A stretch of 64,000 nucleotides of DNA, from the NCBI GenBank assembly GCA_008080565.1, contig VIKE01000011.1, positions 37,649 to 101,648 on the forward strand. The letters run 5' to 3'. A program made the translations under genes and the position numbers. The first letter of the stretch is position 1. Every line of letters starts with the position of its first letter. Source of the stretch: Rhodocyclaceae bacterium. Its GTDB lineage: Bacteria; Pseudomonadota; Gammaproteobacteria; Burkholderiales; Rhodocyclaceae. The notes under the pieces are model-generated. The model had not been told where the DNA came from. It was given only the letters and a program-made list of their open reading frames with translations, and searched no databases. Shown here piece by piece: positions 37,904-47,000 of the stretch.

Positions 37904-38794
37904 ATGATGAAACTTTCACGCTCCGAATTTCTCGATCTGCCTGACGTCCGCCTGCACATCAGGCGCTGGGGCAGTCCCGACGCGCCGATGCTCTTCCTGC
38001 TGCATGGCTGGATGGATGTTTCGGCCTCGTTCCAGTTTGTTGTCGATGAACTGGCCAGGGACTGGAATATCGTGGCGCCGGACTGGCGTGGCTTTGGGCA
38101 ATCGGAATGGCTCAATCGGCCATATTTCTTCGCCGAGCACCTTGGCGACATGGAGGCCATCGTTGATCGCTATGCGCCGGACGGCAAGCTCAGGCTGGTC
38201 GGCCACAGCATGGGCGGGATTTTGTCCTGCCTCTATGCCGGCATCCGGCCCGAACGCGTCGAAAGCGTCGTGTCGCTGGAGGGTTTCGGCATTGCGCCGA
38301 CGACGCCGGAGATGGCGCCGGAGCGTTACCAGCAGTGGCTGGGCGCCCTCAAGAAGCCGCCGCGCATGCACGCTTACGCCGACCGCGCGGCCTTTGCCCG
38401 CCGACTGTTGCACAGCGACCGCTTTTTGACGGCCGAGCGCGCCGAGTTTTTGGCCAAACATCTGGCCCGCGTCGGCGATGGCGAAAACCGGGCCGGCCTG
38501 CGTCATCACGGCATCATCTGGAACGGCGACCCGTGGCACAAGGCGCCGGCGCCGTATTTGTTCCGACTGGAGGAATCGATGGCGATCTGGAAGCAGATCG
38601 CCTGCCCGGTGCTTTGGGTGGCTGGCCGGGAATCGTGGGTCATTCGCGATTTCGGGCAGCGGCCGGGCGACTGGGAGGCGCGTCGGGCGTGCTTTGCCAA
38701 TGTCCGCGAAGAATGGGTCGAGCAGGCCGACCACATGTTGCACCATGACCAGCCAGCCGAGGTGGCGCGCATTGTCGAGGCGTTTATCGGCTGA
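37904..38794 (+). CDS. Alpha/beta hydrolase
   Basis: This 296-residue protein has the alpha/beta-hydrolase fold: oxyanion region LLHGWMD, PDWRGFGQS, nucleophile elbow GHSMGG and a late histidine in ADHMLHHD. The substrate is unknown; the family includes esterases and lipases. ATG 37904 is chosen (ATG 37907 follows directly). It is divergent from the phytochelatin-synthase gene and ends before motif copy 9. Confidence 0.9.
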   Translation: MMKLSRSEFLDLPDVRLHIRRWGSPDAPMLFLLHGWMDVSASFQFVVDELARDWNIVAPDWRGFGQSEWLNRPYFFAEHLGDMEAIVDRYAPDGKLRLVGHSMGGILSCLYAGIRPERVESVVSLEGFGIAPTTPEMAPERYQQWLGALKKPPRMHAYADRAAFARRLLHSDRFLTAERAEFLAKHLARVGDGENRAGLRHHGIIWNGDPWHKAPAPYLFRLEESMAIWKQIACPVLWVAGRESWVIRDFGQRPGDWEARRACFANVREEWVEQADHMLHHDQPAEVARIVEAFIG

Positions 38795-38806
38795 TTCGGG
38801 GGAATC

Positions 38807-38841
38807 CCACGGTCAACCGGAAATTTGGGCCAAAAATGAAA
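38807..38841 (+). repeat. 35-bp interspersed motif, copy 9 (intergenic)
   Basis: CCACGGTCAACCGG, AAATTTGGGCC, AAAAATGAAA. It directly abuts a terminator hairpin starting at 38842. Confidence 0.9.
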
Positions 38842-38863
38842 AAAGCCGGGAAAACCCGGCTTT
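38842..38863 (-). terminator. Terminator for the small membrane protein gene
   Basis: A 9-bp stem AAAGCCGGG / CCCGGCTTT with a 4-nt loop is followed on the minus strand by a run of T. It lies 19 bp past the 38882 stop. Confidence 0.85.
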
Positions 38864-38881
38864 CAGCCGAACCTTACCTTC

Positions 38882-38983
38882 TTAGTGGTAGGCGGTCTTC
38901 GAGGCCAGCTTGGCGGCCATGAAGCAGGCCAGACCGATAATAACCACGGTGAAAGTGATGCCGACGTAAGAGAGTTCGTCCAT
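38882..38983 (-). CDS. 33-aa single-pass membrane protein
   Basis: ATG 38983 is preceded by AGAGG at suitable spacing. The product (MDELSYVGITFTVVIIGLAC ...) is one hydrophobic helix with a short basic-histidine end. A terminator follows directly. I do not recognise it; small proteins of this kind often act as accessory subunits of membrane complexes. It is too short for most gene finders. Confidence 0.6.
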   Translation of the reverse strand: MDELSYVGITFTVVIIGLACFMAAKLASKTAYH

Positions 38984-39088
38984 TTTTATATGCCTCTGTT
39001 TAGGTTGGGTTAGTTTGCAAAACAGGCTGTAAGACAAGGCTCGCGGCAAAAGTTCCCGATTGATGAAAAATTTTTTGTGCAACGCAAC

Positions 39089-39115
39089 AAGGCCCGGTGG
39101 ACGACACCGGGCCTT
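39089..39115 (-). terminator. Terminator of the flavin oxidoreductase gene
   Basis: A 10-bp stem AAGGCCCGGT / ACCGGGCCTT with a 7-nt loop lies 22 bp after the stop at 39137. T tracts occur on both strands. Confidence 0.75.
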
Positions 39116-39136
39116 CTGTTTTTGCAGCTGGAAAAA

Positions 39137-40219
39137 TCAGCGGCCGACTGACCCGCTCGGCGCCGCGCGCAAGTATTGGTTGGGCCAGACGCCGACCTGT
39201 CGCAATTCCTGCGCGGCCTGCAGCGGCCAGTAAGGATTGCGCAGGATTTCGCGGCCGATCAGCACCATGTCGGCCTGACTGCTGCGCACGATGTGGTCGG
39301 CCTGCACGGCCGAGGTGATCAGGCCGACGGCAGCCGTCGGCAAGCCGGCTTCGCTGCGGACGCGGGCGGCGAATTCGGTCTGGAAGCCGGGGCCAGCCGG
39401 AATCTTCGCGGTCGGCACCAGACCAGCCGTCGAGATGTCAGCCAGATCGACGCCGAGCGCCTTGAGGCCGCGGCATAGCTCGACCGTTTCGTCAGCCGTC
39501 CAGCCGCCTTCTACCCAATCTGTAGCCGACAAGCGGATGAGCAGCGGCAGGTTGTCCGGCCACACGGCGCGCACGGCGGTCACGACCTCGCGCAGCAGGC
39601 GGGTACGGTTGTCGAAACTGCCGCCATAGGCATCGGTGCGCTGATTCGATAGCGGCGACAGGAACTGGTGCAGCAAATAGCCGTGGGCGGCGTGCAGTTC
39701 GATGGCCTGGAAGCCAGCCACGACAGCCCGCTTGGCGGCCGCAACGAAGGCCGTGACGACTTCGGCAATCTCGGCGAGGCTCAGTTCATGCGGCTGGGCG
39801 TAGCCTTCGCCGAACGACACGGCCGACGGCGCCACCGCCTGCCAGCCGCCTTCATCGGCGCGCAAGGTCCGCTGTTCGCCCCAGCCCAGCCCGACACTGG
39901 CCTTGCGCCCGGCGTGGGCAAGCTGGATGGCCGGCACGCAGCCATGCTCGCGAGCCAGGTGGGCGATTTTGGCCAGCGGCACAATCTGTTCGTCGTTCCA
40001 CAGGCCAAGGTCGCCCGGACTGATCCGGCCGGCGGCCGTGACGGCTGTCGCTTCGAGGATCATCAGGCCGGCGCCCCCGATGGCGCGGCTGCCGTAGTGA
40101 ATGAAATGCCATTCGCCGGCCATGCCGTCGGTGGCCGAGTACTGGCACATCGGCGGGATGCCGATGCGGTTCTTGAGGGTGATGTCGCGCAGTTTGAGGG
40201 GTTCGAACAAGTGGCTCAT
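39137..40219 (-). CDS. NADH:flavin oxidoreductase, old yellow enzyme family (YqjM-like)
   Basis: This 360-residue TIM-barrel FMN enzyme reduces activated alkenes such as enals and nitro compounds. Family motifs include NRIGIPPMCQYSA, the GLWNDEQ loop, QLAHAGRK, and the His pair in ELHAAHGYLLHQFLSP. The Cys in PMCQYS marks the YqjM-type subclass. The start at ATG 40219 has no usual ribosome site because motif copy 10 occupies bases 40222-40256 directly upstream. Confidence 0.93.
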   Translation of the reverse strand: MSHLFEPLKLRDITLKNRIGIPPMCQYSATDGMAGEWHFIHYGSRAIGGAGLMILEATAVTAAGRISPGDLGLWNDEQIVPLAKIAHLAREHGCVPAIQLAHAGRKASVGLGWGEQRTLRADEGGWQAVAPSAVSFGEGYAQPHELSLAEIAEVVTAFVAAAKRAVVAGFQAIELHAAHGYLLHQFLSPLSNQRTDAYGGSFDNRTRLLREVVTAVRAVWPDNLPLLIRLSATDWVEGGWTADETVELCRGLKALGVDLADISTAGLVPTAKIPAGPGFQTEFAARVRSEAGLPTAAVGLITSAVQADHIVRSSQADMVLIGREILRNPYWPLQAAQELRQVGVWPNQYLRAAPSGSVGR

Positions 40220-40221
40220 GA

Positions 40222-40256
40222 TTTCAATTTTGGGCAAAAATTCCGGTTGACCGTGG
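40222..40256 (-). repeat. 35-bp interspersed motif, copy 10 (touching the start of the flavin oxidoreductase gene)
   Basis: On the minus strand: CCACGGTCAACCGG, AATTTTTGCCC, AAAATTGAAA, then TC and the ATG. Confidence 0.9.
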
Positions 40257-40277
40257 AAGGCTGAAAAACAGGCGGAT

Positions 40278-40481
40278 TTACTCGCCGCGCGCCCGGCGAA
40301 CGGTGATCGACTCGCCGGCCACGCCCCAGTTGTCGGTATCGACTTCATCAATGACGACGACCGTGGTTTTCGGGTTCTTGCCGAGCACATCAACGAGCAG
40401 TTGGGTCGCCCCGGCGATCAGGCGCGCCTTCTGTTCCGGCGTCGCCCCTTCGCGGGTGATCTTGATATTGACGTAGGGCAT
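40278..40481 (-). CDS. 4-oxalocrotonate tautomerase-family protein
   Basis: The 67-residue protein starts M-P-Y-V-N-I-K-I, exposing the catalytic Pro1 after Met removal, and contains VVVIDEV and the C-terminal Trp region (DNWGVAGESI). Such tautomerases interconvert keto/enol forms. The short length fits hexameric 4-OT. It overlaps acuI by one base (TGATG) and precedes the flavin oxidoreductase, suggesting one transcript. Confidence 0.92.
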   Translation of the reverse strand: MPYVNIKITREGATPEQKARLIAGATQLLVDVLGKNPKTTVVVIDEVDTDNWGVAGESITVRRARGE

Positions 40482-41464
40482 CAGCGATTCACATCCACAA
40501 CCACGCGACCGCGCACCTTGCCGTCCATGAGCTGCGCGGCCGTCGGAATGGCTTCGGCCAGCGAGACTTCATGGGTGATCAGGCCGAGCTTGGCGACATC
40601 GAGGTCAGTCCCCAACCGCTGCCAAGCAACAAGCCGCTCGGGCCGCGGGCACATCACGCTGTCGATGCCGACCAGCGTCACGCCGCGCAGGATGAAAGGT
40701 GCCACCGACGACGGGAAATCCATGCCGCCAGCCAGCCCGCAGGCGGTCACGACGCCGCGATATTTGGTCGTCGCGCAGATGTTGGCCAGCGTGTGCGAAC
40801 CGACGACATCGACCGCCCCCGCCCAGCGTTCCTTGCCGAGCGGCTTGCCGGGCGCCGAGAAAAGGCTGCGGTCAAGCACTTCGGCCGCGCCGAGCTGCTT
40901 GAGGTAATCCGTTTCTTCCGGCCGGCCGCTGACGGCAACGACCGTGTAACCGAGCTTGGCCAGCACGGCGATCGCCACGCTGCCAACGCCACCCGCCGCG
41001 CCGGTAACGACGATTTCGCCATCGGCCGGCTTGACGCCTTGGCGCTCGAGCGCCAGGACGCAGAGCATGGCCGTGTAGCCGGCGGTACCAATCGAAACGG
41101 CCTGTTTCTCGCTGAAAGCGGCGGGTAGCGGCACCAGCCAGTCGCCCTTGAGCCGCGCCTTCTGGGCTAGCCCGCCCCAGTGCGTTTCGCCGACGCCCCA
41201 GCCGTTGAGCACGACTCGGTCGCCGGCCTTGACGTCGGCGTGGCTGCTGCTTTCGACCGTGCCGGCGATGTCGATGCCCGGCACCATCGGGAACTTGCGA
41301 ACGACCGGCCCTTTGCCGGTAATCGCCAGGCCGTCCTTGTAATTGAGCGACGAATAGTCGACGCGCACCGTCACGTCGCCTTCCGGCAACTGGCTTTCAT
41401 CGATGTCCTGTACCGACGCGCGGTAACCGGCGTCATCCTTCTCAATCAGAATTCCCTTGAACAT
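40481..41464 (-). CDS. acuI: Acrylyl-CoA reductase (NADPH) AcuI/YhdH
   Basis: This 327-residue zinc-independent medium-chain reductase has the YhdH hallmarks: [21 protein letters not shown], the NADPH-binding [13 protein letters not shown], and the [10 protein letters not shown] segment. AcuI reduces acrylyl-CoA to propionyl-CoA. ATG 41464 ([11 protein letters not shown]) matches the family N-terminus. It lies 13 bp downstream of the MFS gene stop. Confidence 0.94.
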   Translation of the reverse strand: MFKGILIEKDDAGYRASVQDIDESQLPEGDVTVRVDYSSLNYKDGLAITGKGPVVRKFPMVPGIDIAGTVESSSHADVKAGDRVVLNGWGVGETHWGGLAQKARLKGDWLVPLPAAFSEKQAVSIGTAGYTAMLCVLALERQGVKPADGEIVVTGAAGGVGSVAIAVLAKLGYTVVAVSGRPEETDYLKQLGAAEVLDRSLFSAPGKPLGKERWAGAVDVVGSHTLANICATTKYRGVVTACGLAGGMDFPSSVAPFILRGVTLVGIDSVMCPRPERLVAWQRLGTDLDVAKLGLITHEVSLAEAIPTAAQLMDGKVRGRVVVDVNR

Positions 41465-41477
41465 GTCTGGTCTCCGT

Positions 41478-42680
41478 TTAGTTCTGCAAGCTGGGTTCGA
41501 GCGCCAGGGTGGCGTCCCGCTTTTCGACAAGTTTCAGTATAGCCAAGAGGACAACGCCAACCACCATGACGCCGGCCGCGATGGTCAGGCCGATCGAATA
41601 GTTGCCGAGCCGCGTCGCCAGCCAGCCAACGATGGCCGGGCCGATGATCTGCGCGACGCCGTAGGAAAGCGTCATCTTGCCCATCATCTTGGCCGGCTTG
41701 GTCGGGTAATAGCGCCCGGCCATGGTCAGCACCAGACTGACCATGCCGATGAAGGTGCCGCCAAAAAGCAGGGCGCCGAACAGGGTGGCGTAGAGCCCGC
41801 CCACCGCAACGGGCATGATGATGCCGACAATCTGCAGCACGGCGGCGAGGATGAGGGCATTGATGTCGCCCGTATAGCGCGCGATCAGGTCCCAATTGAA
41901 GGCGGCCGGTGTCGCCGCCAGACCGATGGCCAGGAAGGCGAGCGCGCCCTGCCCGGATAGCCCAGGCAAACCGTCGACGATGGCAACGATGAAGGTGGCG
42001 CTGATCACATAACCGAAACCGGCGCAAAAATACGCTGCCATGAAGATGCGCAGGAACAGCGGGCTGGGCGGGTTGTCGCGCATCGGCGCACCGCTCTTGG
42101 TCACCGTGCTGGTATCGGGCGCCGGCAACCAGGCGAGCGCCGGCACGATGAGCACGCAGGCAATGGCCGAAAAGGCGAACCACTGTTCGCGCCAGTCCAG
42201 CCAGCCGTTGGTCAACCACACGGCAATCGAACAGCCGGCGATGCCGAGGCCGATGCCGCCGAAATGAATGCCCAGTTCCGGCCGATGGTTGTGGCGAATC
42301 AGCCAGTTGAGAATGAGCCCGGTGCCGAGCAGCATGCCGGCCGCGCTGGACAGCCCGGCGATGAAGCGCGAGGCCATCCACAGCCATGGATCGGCGGTCA
42401 GCCCCATCATGATCGTGCTCACGATGGCGACGACCAGACCGATCCGGTACAGCCGGTCCTTGAGCACCAGATCGCTGATCAGCGACGCAATCAGCGCCCC
42501 GCTCAGGTAGCCGGCGTAATTGAACGCCGCCAGCCAGCCGGCTTCCGCCAGGCCAAGGCCAGCCTGCTGTTGCATGATCGGCAGCAGCGGCGTGTAGGCG
42601 AAACGGGCAACACCGAAGGTCAGCAGCAAGCTGAAAATCCCGGCACCCAGCACCTTGAAGCGTTCTCTCTGTGAGTTCAT
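41478..42680 (-). CDS. YbfB/YjiJ-family MFS transporter
   Basis: This 400-residue transporter has twelve predicted helices. The family's N-terminal pattern [15 protein letters not shown] and the middle loop around [11 protein letters not shown] place it in the YbfB/YjiJ group of major facilitator transporters. The substrate is unknown. It is divergent from a LysR regulator across a 100-bp gap that contains an inverted repeat; acuI, the tautomerase and the flavin oxidoreductase follow closely, so one regulator may control all four. Confidence 0.92.
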   Translation of the reverse strand: MNSQRERFKVLGAGIFSLLLTFGVARFAYTPLLPIMQQQAGLGLAEAGWLAAFNYAGYLSGALIASLISDLVLKDRLYRIGLVVAIVSTIMMGLTADPWLWMASRFIAGLSSAAGMLLGTGLILNWLIRHNHRPELGIHFGGIGLGIAGCSIAVWLTNGWLDWREQWFAFSAIACVLIVPALAWLPAPDTSTVTKSGAPMRDNPPSPLFLRIFMAAYFCAGFGYVISATFIVAIVDGLPGLSGQGALAFLAIGLAATPAAFNWDLIARYTGDINALILAAVLQIVGIIMPVAVGGLYATLFGALLFGGTFIGMVSLVLTMAGRYYPTKPAKMMGKMTLSYGVAQIIGPAIVGWLATRLGNYSIGLTIAAGVMVVGVVLLAILKLVEKRDATLALEPSLQN

Positions 42681-42693
42681 GGGATGTTCCCTT

Positions 42694-42719
42694 TGTTATT
42701 GATACCCGAACAATAAACA
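42694..42719. promoter_or_regulatory. Candidate LysR operator between MFS and LysR genes
   Basis: TTATTG, nine bases, CAATAA (42696-42716) is an interrupted palindrome of the T-N11-A type used by LysR regulators, centred in the divergent promoter region. The match is by pattern only. Confidence 0.5.
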
Positions 42720-42780
42720 GAGTAAAGTATCAACTCAAATGATTTGTTTTGAACGAACCATTCTTATTTAGAGATACACA

Positions 42781-43641
42781 ATGGAACTCGTCGCCCTCCG
42801 CACCTTTCAGGCCGTCGTCGAAGAAGGCGGCATCCTCGCCGCCTCACGCAAGCTGAACACCGTGCAATCGAACGTCACCGGCCGCATCCGGCGGCTCGAA
42901 GAAGAACTCGGCGCCGAACTGTTCTTCCGCAAGGGTCGCGGCCTCGAACTCGCTCCATCGGGCAAGGTGCTGCTCGACTACGCGCGCCGGATGCTCATGC
43001 TCGAACGCCAGACGGCCAGCGCCGTGCGGCAGGTCGGCGAAAGCGCCGGCGAACTGCGCATCGGCGCCATGGAAACCTTCGCCGCCCTGCATCTGCCAAG
43101 CGCCCTCAAAGCCGTGCGGGCCGAACACCCGGGCCTTGAACTGCGGGTGACGACCGACACGACCAGCACGTTGACCGGCAAAGTCCTCGACCACAAGCTG
43201 GACTGCGCCTTCGTCGCCGGCCCGGTCATCCATCCCGATCTGCGCTTCGACGAACTGGTCGTCGAGGAACTGGTCCAGGTGCACGCCGCCGGCACCGATC
43301 CGGTCCTGTTGCCGCTCATCCTCTTCCGCGAAGGCTGCGCCTACCGGACCCGCGCCGTCGCCTGGCAACGCGCCCAGGGCCATGCCGTTTCGGATGCCAT
43401 GGAATTCGGTACGCTCGAAGGCATCCTCGGCTGCATTGCCGTCGGCCTCGGCTGGACGCTGATGCCGCGCCGCGTCGTCGAGCAATCGAGCCATGCTGCC
43501 GACCTCGTCATCGAAACGGTGCCCGACGAATTCAGTCTGGTTCCGACCGGCATGATCTATCTGCGCGAAGCGCGGGCGATGGCAGCGCTGAAGACGCTAA
43601 GCGACGGCATCATCGCCTCGGCCAATCGCGTCAGGATTTAA
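42781..43641 (+). CDS. LysR-family transcriptional regulator
   Basis: This 286-residue regulator begins with the LysR winged HTH (LVALRTFQAVVEEGGILAASRKLNTVQSNVTGRIRRLEEELG). A substrate-binding domain follows (LRIGAMETFAALHLPSALKAV). The V-Q-S-N-V-T variation in the recognition helix resembles MFS-associated members such as YbhD/YbeF types. Divergent placement suggests it controls the MFS-acuI operon. Its 3' end overlaps the convergent recG gene by 11 bp. Confidence 0.95.
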   Translation: MELVALRTFQAVVEEGGILAASRKLNTVQSNVTGRIRRLEEELGAELFFRKGRGLELAPSGKVLLDYARRMLMLERQTASAVRQVGESAGELRIGAMETFAALHLPSALKAVRAEHPGLELRVTTDTTSTLTGKVLDHKLDCAFVAGPVIHPDLRFDELVVEELVQVHAAGTDPVLLPLILFREGCAYRTRAVAWQRAQGHAVSDAMEFGTLEGILGCIAVGLGWTLMPRRVVEQSSHAADLVIETVPDEFSLVPTGMIYLREARAMAALKTLSDGIIASANRVRI

Positions 43642-45682
43642 GCAGCTCTTCGCGCGAACCGAGCCAGCGTTTGAGGTGGCGTTCGGCCAGTTCGAGGTGC
43701 TCGGTCAGCATTTCCTCAGCCACGTCGCGGGCCATTTCGACCAGATCGGCATCCATTTCGAGATCGGCGTAGCGCAGTAACGGCACCCCGCTCTGCCGGG
43801 CGCCGACGAACTCGCCCGGTCCGCGAATCTGCAGATCCTGGCGGGCGATCTCGAAGCCGTCGGTATTTTCGAAAATGATCTTCAGGCGCTGGCGGGCAAT
43901 CTCGCCGAGCGGCCCGGCATAGATCAGCACGCAACTCGACTCATATTTGCCGCGGCCGACCCGGCCGCGCAACTGGTGCAGTTGCGACAGGCCAAAACGT
44001 TCGGCGTGCTCGATGACCATCAGGCTGGCATTCGGCACATCGACGCCGACTTCGATGACCGTCGTCGCCACCAGCACATCGATGTCGCCGGCTGCGAAGG
44101 CGGCCATCACCGCCTGCTTTTCATCGGCTTTCAGGCGGCCATGCACCAATCCCACGGTCAACCCGGAAAATTGCTCAAAAAGGAAATCGTAGGTTTCCTG
44201 CGCCGTCTGCAATTGCAGCGCCTCGGACTCTTCGATCAACGGGCAAACCCAGTACGCCTGCCGGCCTTCCTCGACCGCCTTTTTCACAAAACCGACCACA
44301 TCGTCGCGCCGGTTATCGGCGACCAGCCGCGTCTTGATCGGTGTCCGGCCGGGCGGCAGTTCGTCGAGCACGGTGACGTCGAGATCAGCGTAATAGCTCA
44401 TGGCCAGCGTGCGCGGAATCGGCGTCGCCGACATCATGAGCTGATGCGGGTTGTCGCCCTTCTTACGCAGGGCGAGGCGCTGGGCGACGCCGAAACGGTG
44501 CTGCTCGTCGACAATGGCCAGCCCGAGCTTGGCGAAATCGACGCCGTCCTGAATCAGCGCGTGCGTGCCAACGACCAGTTGCGCTTCGGCCGCCGTCGCC
44601 GCCAGTTGCTCCCGTTTGGCCTTGGATTTCAGGCTGCCGGACAGCCACGCCACCTTGACCCCGAGCGGTTCCAGCCAGTCCTTCAATTTCAAATAATGCT
44701 GCTCGGCGAGGATTTCCGTCGGCGCCATGAAGGCCGCCTGCCAGCCAGCCGAAATAGCCTGACACGCGGCCAGCGCGGCAACGATGGTCTTGCCGGCGCC
44801 GACGTCGCCCTGCAGCAGACGCTGCATCGGATACGGCTGGGCGAGATCATCGGCGATTTCGGCCATCGCCCGCAATTGCGCGCCGGTCAGACCGAACGGG
44901 AGTTGATCAAGCAGCCGCGCCCCAAGATCGTCCCGCGCCACCAGCACCGGCGCCCCCTGCTCGCGACGGGCCAGATAGGCACGGCGCAGCGACAGTTGCT
45001 GAGCCAGCACCTCGTCGAATTTGACCCGCCGCCAGGCCGGATGGTTGCGCGCGTGCAGGGTGTCGAGATCGGTGCCGGGTGGCGGCGTGTGCAAAAAGCG
45101 CAGGCTGCGCGCCAGCCCCGGCAATTTGAGGCGCTGGCGCAGCTCTTCGGGCAAGGTTTCAGACAGGTCGCCGACCGCCAGCGCCTTGCCGATGAGTTTT
45201 TGCAGGGCCGAATTGGCCAGGCCGGCGGTCGTCGGGTAAATCGGCGTCAATTCCGAAGGCAGCGGCTCGTCGTCGCCGACCTTGCGGAAACGCGGGTGCA
45301 CCATCTCGGCACCAAAGAAGCCGCCGCGCACTTCGCCAAAAGCCCGGATGCGCGAACCTTCGCTGAGCGCCGCCTGCTGGTTCGGATAAAAACTGAAAAA
45401 GCGCAGCGTGATCTCGCCGCTCTCGTCCGCCGCCCGCACGATCATCTGCCGGCGTGGGCGGAACTGGATTTCATTGCTTTGAACAACGACCTCGATTTGT
45501 ACCGGTTCGTTGCCAAAACTCCGATTGACCGACGTGATGCGCGTTTCGTCCTCGTAGCGCAGTGGCAGGTGCACCAGCAAATCGGCCTCGCTATGGAGGC
45601 CGATCTTGGCGAGCTTCTTCTGCAACGCCTCGGAGGCGCGAATGGGCGGAGAAGTCGGGGCTGGCGCCCCGCTTGTCGTCAT
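43631..45682 (-). CDS. recG: ATP-dependent DNA helicase RecG
   Basis: This 683-residue helicase regresses stalled forks and branched DNA. The N-terminal wedge domain has an OB-fold. The helicase core carries Walker A QGDVGAGKT, the DEQHRFG box, TATPIPRTL, the VGLVHGRLKADEK region, EVGVDVPNAS and QLRGRVGR. Length and order match E. coli RecG (693 residues). Motif copy 11 lies inside the helicase core, where the encoded DFLFEQFSGLTVGLVHGR aligns with other RecG proteins without insertion. Confidence 0.98.
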   Translation of the reverse strand: MTTSGAPAPTSPPIRASEALQKKLAKIGLHSEADLLVHLPLRYEDETRITSVNRSFGNEPVQIEVVVQSNEIQFRPRRQMIVRAADESGEITLRFFSFYPNQQAALSEGSRIRAFGEVRGGFFGAEMVHPRFRKVGDDEPLPSELTPIYPTTAGLANSALQKLIGKALAVGDLSETLPEELRQRLKLPGLARSLRFLHTPPPGTDLDTLHARNHPAWRRVKFDEVLAQQLSLRRAYLARREQGAPVLVARDDLGARLLDQLPFGLTGAQLRAMAEIADDLAQPYPMQRLLQGDVGAGKTIVAALAACQAISAGWQAAFMAPTEILAEQHYLKLKDWLEPLGVKVAWLSGSLKSKAKREQLAATAAEAQLVVGTHALIQDGVDFAKLGLAIVDEQHRFGVAQRLALRKKGDNPHQLMMSATPIPRTLAMSYYADLDVTVLDELPPGRTPIKTRLVADNRRDDVVGFVKKAVEEGRQAYWVCPLIEESEALQLQTAQETYDFLFEQFSGLTVGLVHGRLKADEKQAVMAAFAAGDIDVLVATTVIEVGVDVPNASLMVIEHAERFGLSQLHQLRGRVGRGKYESSCVLIYAGPLGEIARQRLKIIFENTDGFEIARQDLQIRGPGEFVGARQSGVPLLRYADLEMDADLVEMARDVAEEMLTEHLELAERHLKRWLGSREELLKS
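44152..44186 (+). repeat. 35-bp interspersed motif, copy 11 (inside recG)
   Basis: CCACGGTCAACCCGG, AAAATTGCTC, AAAAAGGAAA. It sits in a conserved part of the helicase gene without changing protein length. Confidence 0.8.
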
Positions 45683-45692
45683 CAGGCGTAAA

Positions 45693-46076
45693 TCAGTTGC
45701 CCAGGCACATCACCGCATCGGCCTCGACCAGCGCGCCGCGCGGCAGTTCCTTGACGCCGACGGCAGCACGGGCCGGGAACGGCTCGCTGAAATACTTGGC
45801 CATCGTTTCATTGACCTTGGCGAAGTTGGCCAGATCGGTCAAAAAGACGTTGAGCTTGACCACATCGGCCAGCGAACCACCGGCTGCTTCGGCCACAGCC
45901 TTCAGATTGTCGAAAACGCGAACGATTTGCGCATCGATCCCGTCTACCATTTGCATGGAAGCCGGGTCGAGCCCGATCTGCCCGGACATGTACACGGTGT
46001 CGCCGACGCGCACGGCTTGCGAATAGGTGCCGATGGCGGCCGGGGCGTTCGGGGTGGCGATGATGGTCTTGGCCAT
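45693..46076 (-). CDS. RidA-family enamine/imine deaminase
   Basis: This 127-residue Rid protein hydrolyses reactive enamines/imines such as those formed by threonine dehydratase. It carries GTYSQAV, the SGQIGLDP loop, the conserved Arg in [22 protein letters not shown], and ends EADAVMC. ATG 46076 is the only sensible start. It ends 10 bp before recG on the same strand. Confidence 0.95.
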   Translation of the reverse strand: MAKTIIATPNAPAAIGTYSQAVRVGDTVYMSGQIGLDPASMQMVDGIDAQIVRVFDNLKAVAEAAGGSLADVVKLNVFLTDLANFAKVNETMAKYFSEPFPARAAVGVKELPRGALVEADAVMCLGN

Positions 46077-46129
46077 GAATAAGCTTCCTGTATCCGGATT
46101 GCAAAACCCTATTTTAGCCTTGGTAGCCC

Positions 46130-46456
46130 ATGAACCCACGTATCGAATCCCTGGAAAAAATGCTCGACGGCCCGCGCGACGGCGCCCTGCTCCGCTTCTC
46201 GCTCGGCAACGAATACCTGAAGGCCGGCGACCCGGCCAAGGCGGCCGATTGCTTCCGGCATGCCGTCGACCGCGACGCCAACTACTCAGCTGCATGGAAA
46301 GCACTCGGCAAGGCCCTGGCCGAAGCCGGCGACCATCCCGCAGCCCTGGCAGCCTACGAACGCGGCATCCTCGTTGCCGAATCGAAGGGTGACATTCAGG
46401 CTGCAAAGGAAATGACCGTGTTTGCCCGGCGGATTCGCACGGCGTTAGCTGAATAG
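46130..46456 (+). CDS. Small tetratricopeptide repeat protein
   Basis: This 108-residue protein has two to three TPR-like helical hairpins ([56 protein letters not shown]). It is cytoplasmic, without a signal. Such small TPR proteins serve as protein-protein scaffolds; no partner is apparent. It is divergent from ridA. Confidence 0.88.
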   Translation: MNPRIESLEKMLDGPRDGALLRFSLGNEYLKAGDPAKAADCFRHAVDRDANYSAAWKALGKALAEAGDHPAALAAYERGILVAESKGDIQAAKEMTVFARRIRTALAE

Positions 46457-46565
46457 CGCGCAATCCCCGTAGGGCCAAAATCACCCAGGACCTGCGCTAG
46501 GTCAACAATCAGCATTTCCGTTTGGCATAATATCGCCCTCTTTCATTGATAACAGGGGGTGGTAT

Positions 46566-47000
46566 ATGAGAAAAGCCATGAAATTGGTGGCCTTGCTTGG
46601 ACTTGTCGCTACGCTTAGCACCGGCTGCGCGGTCAACCGTGCTACCGGAAGCGTCGATCCTTCAACCAACCTCTCCGCGCTCAAGACGATGTACGTCAAG
46701 AGAGTTGCCGAGGATGACAACACTTATAACCTGATAGCCGACAAGCTCCGCACCAAGGGTGTCACTGTCACCACCGGCACCGATGCCCCGGCCGGCAACG
46801 TTGATGCCGTGGTCACCTACATCGACAAATGGATGTGGGACATCACCATGTACATGCTTGAACTGACCATTACGATTCGTGACCCGAAAACCGATTTCCC
46901 GTTGGCTACCGGCAACTCATTCCATACATCACTAACCCGCCTGTCACCCAAGGAAATGGTCGAAGAGGTCGTAGAAAACATTTACAAGGGAGCAAAATAA
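46566..47000 (+). CDS. Predicted lipoprotein (144 aa)
   Basis: It has a signal peptide with lipobox LSTGC (Cys at about residue 22), so it is probably attached to the outer membrane. The mature part has alternating strands and helix (TMYVKRVAEDDNTYNLIADKL; DAVVTYIDKWMWDITMYMLELTI) similar to DUF4136-like or TolB N-terminal folds; I cannot assign it. It is immediately followed, without spacing, by a second lipoprotein gene, so they are an operon. Confidence 0.8.
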   Translation: MRKAMKLVALLGLVATLSTGCAVNRATGSVDPSTNLSALKTMYVKRVAEDDNTYNLIADKLRTKGVTVTTGTDAPAGNVDAVVTYIDKWMWDITMYMLELTITIRDPKTDFPLATGNSFHTSLTRLSPKEMVEEVVENIYKGAK

